From assembly GCA_003149345.1 (NCBI GenBank), contig QFWI01000008.1, positions 868,001 to 932,000 on the forward strand: a stretch of DNA of 64,000 nt, given 5' to 3'. Every line of letters begins with the position of its first letter. The first letter of the stretch is position 1. The stretch comes from Vampirovibrio chlorellavorus (GTDB lineage: Bacteria > Cyanobacteriota > Vampirovibrionia > Vampirovibrionales > Vampirovibrionaceae). Both the position numbers and the translations under genes were made by a program. Positions 60,305 through 64,000 of this stretch are shown here, one piece after another. The notes beneath the pieces are model-generated. The model was not told where the DNA came from, did not search any database, and saw nothing but the letters and a program-made list of their open reading frames with translations.

Positions 60305-62005
60305 TCACTCGGGTATTTTGACCCAACGGGTCAATCGCACCCCAGGCACCTTCTGTTCAGGGCCAGCCCGATACCCCAGGTCGGTCAACAACCCACTCAG
60401 CCGATTGCGGGTGCTGGACCCGGTATGGGAAAACACCAACCACACCCCGGCGGACTCAGGTAGCTGACCAATCACGGCGGTCAGGCCTTTGACCGTTTCA
60501 GAGCCAGAGGCAAGCGTTGTGGCGGTGGGCACATCGATTCCCCACAGGCGGGTGGTGGGCTTTAAATAATAGGCCAGTCCCACGGCCATGGCCCCGGTTT
60601 TACTCACCAGCACCAGATCCTGGGGGTGGGCTTCTCCGTTGATTTGTCGGGCAGCCAGCCTAAACTCATCGGAGGCGGTATGATCCCGATGCAAGTAATG
60701 CCAGGTATCGCCCAGCATCAGGGCCAACATGGCAGTCGTTATCATCAGGGGCAGCCAGCGTCTCATCCGTCCGGCGGAACATTCCTTAAAAACAGCGCAC
60801 AGGGCGTAAGCCATTAGCAAATACACTGCCGGACTGGCCAGTAACAAATACCGACGAATGGTGGCCGTATGCGAGTGCTTCAACAAGTCCAGGCCAATTT
60901 GCCCACCCACCAGCACCAGCAACCACAATAAAATCAGGGCCAGCACAGGGGAAAATACAGTGGAAAGCCCGATGGTTTTCCCTGCGTCGGCACCGGCTTC
61001 CGTCTGCTTCCGCTGAGCCCGTCGCCAGCCCCAACCGGCCCCCCAGGCCAGTAACACCAGCGCCGGCACCAGCTTGCCGGCCTTGTTCTCCGGCAGAAAA
61101 AACTCACAAAAAATGCGCCACAGTTTCTCGGGCAATTGAACCGGATTCCACAACCCCGCCGTGTAATGCCCGGCCAGTTTCAAAAACACCAATTGCTGCC
61201 CAAACACAGACCCCCACGGCAGCAGCAGCAGCAAAACCAACACGCAGCAAGCCAGCGTCCCCTGCCAAACCCGCTTTTGTCGCCCGCCAAACACCAGTAA
61301 ACAAACAACAACCCATGCGGCAAACAGGCCAAAAAAGTACTGGGTATAAAGCCCGGCAGCCAGCAATAAAGCCAACAGGCCCCATCGCCAGAGACTTTGG
61401 CCCTGACACTGAATGAGAGATACCACCAGCCAGCAGGCCGACAAGGCCAAGGCAATTAATAGCGTGTATTGCCGGGCATCCTGGGCATGATCCACCTGAT
61501 AGGCGGAAAAGGCCATAAAGGCGGTGGCCAGCAAGGCGAAGCCTTCCCGCCGGACCCCCTGAAAGTTCTCCAAATCCCAATCCGCCAGCTTCAGAGCCAA
61601 CGCAAACATCAGGCCCACCGTCAGCAATCCAAACAGGGCCGCCGGGATTCGCAAGGTGCCGGGCTCCAGGCCAAATTGATGAATCCAGCGGTTCATCAGC
61701 ATAAAGAACAAGGGGGGATGCACGTTGGCTTTCAATACCTCAGCGGTTTGCCCCCAGTTGCCAGCCCCATGGGACTGGGTGGCCTTGGACAAATAAACGG
61801 AAGCGGGAACCGGATGGGATGGATCAAAGCGGTCTCCCCGAAGGGCAAAAGCCTCTGGGTCAATGGAATTGCCCATACTGGTGGCAATGGTGGCGATCTC
61901 ATCACTCCACAGACTTTTTTCCTCCAGCTTGTAAAAACGGGTCATCGCCGCAACCACCAGAATAATGACCAATAGCGCCCAAGCCCAGGGCTTGACTCGT
62001 TTCAT
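60305..62005 (-). CDS. GT-C glycosyltransferase (PMT/ArnT family 39-like)
   Basis: 566 aa, about 11-13 membrane helices in the first 430 residues. KSLWSDEIATIATSMG near residue 33 is the conserved first periplasmic loop with the D-E catalytic dyad of family 39/83 transferases (D35, E36 approximately). HPPLFFMLMNRWIH (about 112) and YQVDHAQDARQYTL are further family blocks. Uses a polyprenyl-phosphate sugar donor to modify lipid or protein in the periplasm. The ATG overlaps the stop of the upstream GT-C gene. Confidence 0.85.
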   Translation of the reverse strand: MKRVKPWAWALLVIILVVAAMTRFYKLEEKSLWSDEIATIATSMGNSIDPEAFALRGDRFDPSHPVPASVYLSKATQSHGAGNWGQTAEVLKANVHPPLFFMLMNRWIHQFGLEPGTLRIPAALFGLLTVGLMFALALKLADWDLENFQGVRREGFALLATAFMAFSAYQVDHAQDARQYTLLIALALSACWLVVSLIQCQGQSLWRWGLLALLLAAGLYTQYFFGLFAAWVVVCLLVFGGRQKRVWQGTLACCVLVLLLLLPWGSVFGQQLVFLKLAGHYTAGLWNPVQLPEKLWRIFCEFFLPENKAGKLVPALVLLAWGAGWGWRRAQRKQTEAGADAGKTIGLSTVFSPVLALILLWLLVLVGGQIGLDLLKHSHTATIRRYLLLASPAVYLLMAYALCAVFKECSAGRMRRWLPLMITTAMLALMLGDTWHYLHRDHTASDEFRLAARQINGEAHPQDLVLVSKTGAMAVGLAYYLKPTTRLWGIDVPTATTLASGSETVKGLTAVIGQLPESAGVWLVFSHTGSSTRNRLSGLLTDLGYRAGPEQKVPGVRLTRWVKIPE

Positions 62006-63474
62006 TCGCCCCTCACTCCCCGCTCATCCGCTTGAGTCAGGATTGGTTTGAGGTGAGTTGCCTTATTTTTCAAGCGCCACACATAAACGAGGGGCAAGCC
62101 GGTCATCAGTACAAAATTGAGCAAATGCGCTTGTCCAACAAAGGTAATCGACAACATCTGGGCGCAAGAGACCACGATGAGCATTCGCTGAAGCCAGTCG
62201 GCAGGCGCCAGGAAAAGAACCAGCGGAAAAAACATCCCAAAATACCAGGGATAAAACTTCAAACTGACCAGACCAATCAGCACCGCCATGGCCAACAGGG
62301 CATCCCGAATCCACAAAGAAGGCGCGTAATCAGCTTGCCGCAATCGCCGCCAGCACAGCCCACCCAGAAACAGGGCATAGGCCCCCAGCAAGCCATTCTT
62401 CAGAATAGCCCGAATGGTCTCCCGGTGGGGATGCAAGCTGGGTAACAGGGTTTTATCCAGATTCTTGAACAGGGCATACACAAAAGAATGCAGCGACCCA
62501 TGGCTGACAAAGGCGTTCCGATTGATTTCCGTGAGGTGAAACTGCTGCCAATCCGGCAGATAAGGAAGCCCGCTCACCCCAAAAAGCACAGCGGCCAAGA
62601 ACAAGCTCCCTATTAAAGCACCCAAAGCCCTTTTTTTAAACAAAAACAACATAGCCAACGGCAGAATCACCACCGCCCCGTACTTAATCAGCGTAGCGGC
62701 CATCAAGGCCGGTAAAATCCACAACCAATGGCCCGCTATAGCCAAAAAGGCGGCCAGGGTGACGAAAAAGCCCATCACGCTGTCATTGTGCCCATTGCTA
62801 ATGGCGTGAATCAGCACCAAAGGATTCCATAAATACAAATAGAGCGCTTGGGAGCCCGTCAACGCCGCAGGCGGAGGAGTCTTCCCTTGGCCACGGTTCA
62901 GCCGGTTGACCCCGGCCACCATCAACAGGCCAGTCAACCCGACAATCAAGACATTAAACGCCTTAAACACGAACACGGTCAGCGCTTTATGGCCCGCCCC
63001 CAAGGCACAGAGGGCTTTGGCAAGCAGCAAATACAAAAAACCGTAAGGGCTGGGGTTGTTCACCCAGTGATCGGTGATCATGGGGTCCTGCTCCCAGTGG
63101 GGAATATGATCGACGGTATGAACATAGGGGTTGAGGCCATAATGCCACTGCTGCCAGCCCCGGTTGATGTAGCCAAACAAATCGGTAGAATGAAACGGCG
63201 GGATGGTCAAAGCCAGCAGGGCCAACAGCAATCCTGTCAGCCACAGGGTTTTAAGGGAAACCGATTGCCTTTTCAGGGCTAAAAAACCTTGCCAGTAGGT
63301 AAAAACCAGCACTGCGGTTAGCGGCCAGACAAAAACCTCTCTGACCCAGCGGGGCCCCGATAAAAGCGGCACGTTATAAAACAGAGCCGTCAGCCCCAGG
63401 GCCAAGGCCATCACCAGCACCCATGTGTTAAACGGGTACTGTTCAAAACGCCTGAAAAAACGGACTTGGCTCAA
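62002..63474 (-). CDS. GT87/MptB-like polyprenol-phosphate-dependent glycosyltransferase
   Basis: About 490 aa, 11-12 helices. STDLFGYINRGWQQWHYGLNPYVH (in two parts: the first-loop Asp and the G-L-N-P-Y motif) is typical of GT-C family 87 and MptA/MptB alpha-mannosyltransferases; a periplasmic NNPSPYGFLYLLLA block follows. I prefer the TTG at 63474 (AAGGA 8 nt upstream) over a GTG at 63528, which has no ribosome-binding site. Overlaps the next GT-C gene by 4 nt, so the pair is co-translated and probably acts on one glycan or glycolipid. Confidence 0.8.
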   Translation of the reverse strand: MSQVRFFRRFEQYPFNTWVLVMALALGLTALFYNVPLLSGPRWVREVFVWPLTAVLVFTYWQGFLALKRQSVSLKTLWLTGLLLALLALTIPPFHSTDLFGYINRGWQQWHYGLNPYVHTVDHIPHWEQDPMITDHWVNNPSPYGFLYLLLAKALCALGAGHKALTVFVFKAFNVLIVGLTGLLMVAGVNRLNRGQGKTPPPAALTGSQALYLYLWNPLVLIHAISNGHNDSVMGFFVTLAAFLAIAGHWLWILPALMAATLIKYGAVVILPLAMLFLFKKRALGALIGSLFLAAVLFGVSGLPYLPDWQQFHLTEINRNAFVSHGSLHSFVYALFKNLDKTLLPSLHPHRETIRAILKNGLLGAYALFLGGLCWRRLRQADYAPSLWIRDALLAMAVLIGLVSLKFYPWYFGMFFPLVLFLAPADWLQRMLIVVSCAQMLSITFVGQAHLLNFVLMTGLPLVYVWRLKNKATHLKPILTQADERGVRGE

Positions 63475-63837
63475 AACATATTCCTTGAGATGGTGGGCTG
63501 GCCACAAACGACACCGGCCAGAACGCACTAAAAAGAAAAAGAGAGGGCCGCCTGTACCCCATTGTGCCGGTTGAATCCGGGAGAATCAAGTAAAAAAGCG
63601 CAATCGAGATCAGTTTGGGCTCAGCCCACAGGCGTGTTAAAATCAATGTATTCAATCGCCTGACCCAAAGACAGGACACCTGGAGTTAGAGAGCGTTAGA
63701 CTGTATTGGCGAGCCAGCCCCCAACCTCTTCTTTTTGGACGAGGCGAACCGCTGTCTTTAACGGAACCCTCACTGGGTGGTTGAATAAACTCATTCCAAG
63801 CGTCTGCGCCAAACAGAAAAAAACGGGAGAGTAAGGC

Positions 63838-64000
63838 ATGAACCTGAGCGGTATTCGCAAAGTCCTCAAACAATGCGGTCTGAAAAAAACACACGCAAAA
63901 ACAATGGGCCTCTGGGTTAGTTGTCTAGGGCTTTTGTGGAGTAGTGCCATCCCCGCTCAGGCTGCCTCCATTGACTTACTGAGATCGCTTCCGCTGAGCG
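63838..64000 (+). CDS. Exported protein, N-terminal fragment
   Basis: 54 codons visible, cut by the right edge. Basic N-terminus (RKVLKQCGLKKTHAK), hydrophobic WVSCLGLLWSSAIPA and a cleavage site AQA-A: a Sec signal peptide. GGGAG with AAGG just before the ATG supports the start. Nothing can be said of the mature protein. Divergent from the GT-C pair with about 360 bp between, in which no other gene is seen. Confidence 0.7.
   Translation, partial: MNLSGIRKVLKQCGLKKTHAKTMGLWVSCLGLLWSSAIPAQAASIDLLRSLPLS

Noticed and set aside
1-64000. CRISPR arrays, prophage, insertion sequences, toxin-antitoxin pairs
   Set aside because: Looked for direct repeats with unique spacers, transposase/integrase motifs and small paired genes; none found.

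Overview
The window looks like chromosome of a free-living, heterotrophic, diderm (outer-membrane) bacterium of roughly 50% G+C. Evidence for two membranes: a TonB-dependent outer-membrane receptor, a Wza-type polysaccharide export protein, a periplasmic-adaptor (HlyD) type I exporter and a Tat-exported oxidase. The exosortase/exopolysaccharide locus and many lineage-specific Pro/Ser-rich proteins would fit a non-photosynthetic relative of Cyanobacteria (Vampirovibrionia/Melainabacteria), but that placement is my inference and is not proven by anything in the sequence. No rRNA, phage, insertion sequence or CRISPR array was seen. One tRNA gene, tRNA-Leu(CAA), is present.

Layout. 1-3.1 kb: a type I secretion pair (HlyD adaptor, ABC exporter). 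3.4-12.6 kb: small unknowns, tRNA-Leu, an O-methyltransferase, prfA, rpmE, an amine oxidase, an FMN reductase, a phosphoribosyltransferase and an exported beta-solenoid protein. 12.6-22 kb: one long minus-strand exopolysaccharide operon (Wzc-like co-polymerase with a degenerate kinase domain, Wza, Wzy-like, glycosyltransferase, epimerase, priming sugar transferase, MurJ-like flippase). 22.4-24.6 kb: a divergent exosortase with a tiny Gly/Asn-rich candidate substrate. 24.8-32.8 kb: methyltransferase, TPR lipoprotein, a divergent tryptophan-2,3-dioxygenase-like protein, ilvD, cupin, a repeat protein and a GH19 hydrolase. 33.1-38.0 kb: ilvB-ilvN-ilvC-ilvA behind a well-formed attenuator with a branched-chain-rich leader peptide. 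38-42 kb: J-domain protein, UPF0126 channel, small exported proteins. 42.1-47.6 kb: cobalamin riboswitch followed by a TonB receptor and btuF-btuD-btuC. 47.6-56.5 kb: lineage-specific cluster containing two tandem Fur-box-like palindromes, a 480-residue membrane protein and a nicotianamine-synthase-like protein, then a Cys-cluster protein, membrane proteins and a pair of paralogous unknown membrane proteins. 56.8-59.3 kb: pyrB-pyrC with a hairpin over the pyrB ribosome-binding site. 59.7-64 kb: a glycine-zipper protein, two GT-C glycosyltransferases and a truncated exported protein.

The most interesting candidate system is the apparently iron-controlled pair at 48.4-51.1 kb: Fur-like operators, an unknown multi-spanning protein and a nicotianamine-synthase-fold enzyme with a His-Ser-Gly repeat tail, which together suggest an uncharacterised metallophore or metal-homeostasis system. 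Next are the exosortase with its dedicated small substrate, the dual leader control of the ilv operon, and a dispersed hairpin element whose two copies keep their stems although the stem sequences differ.
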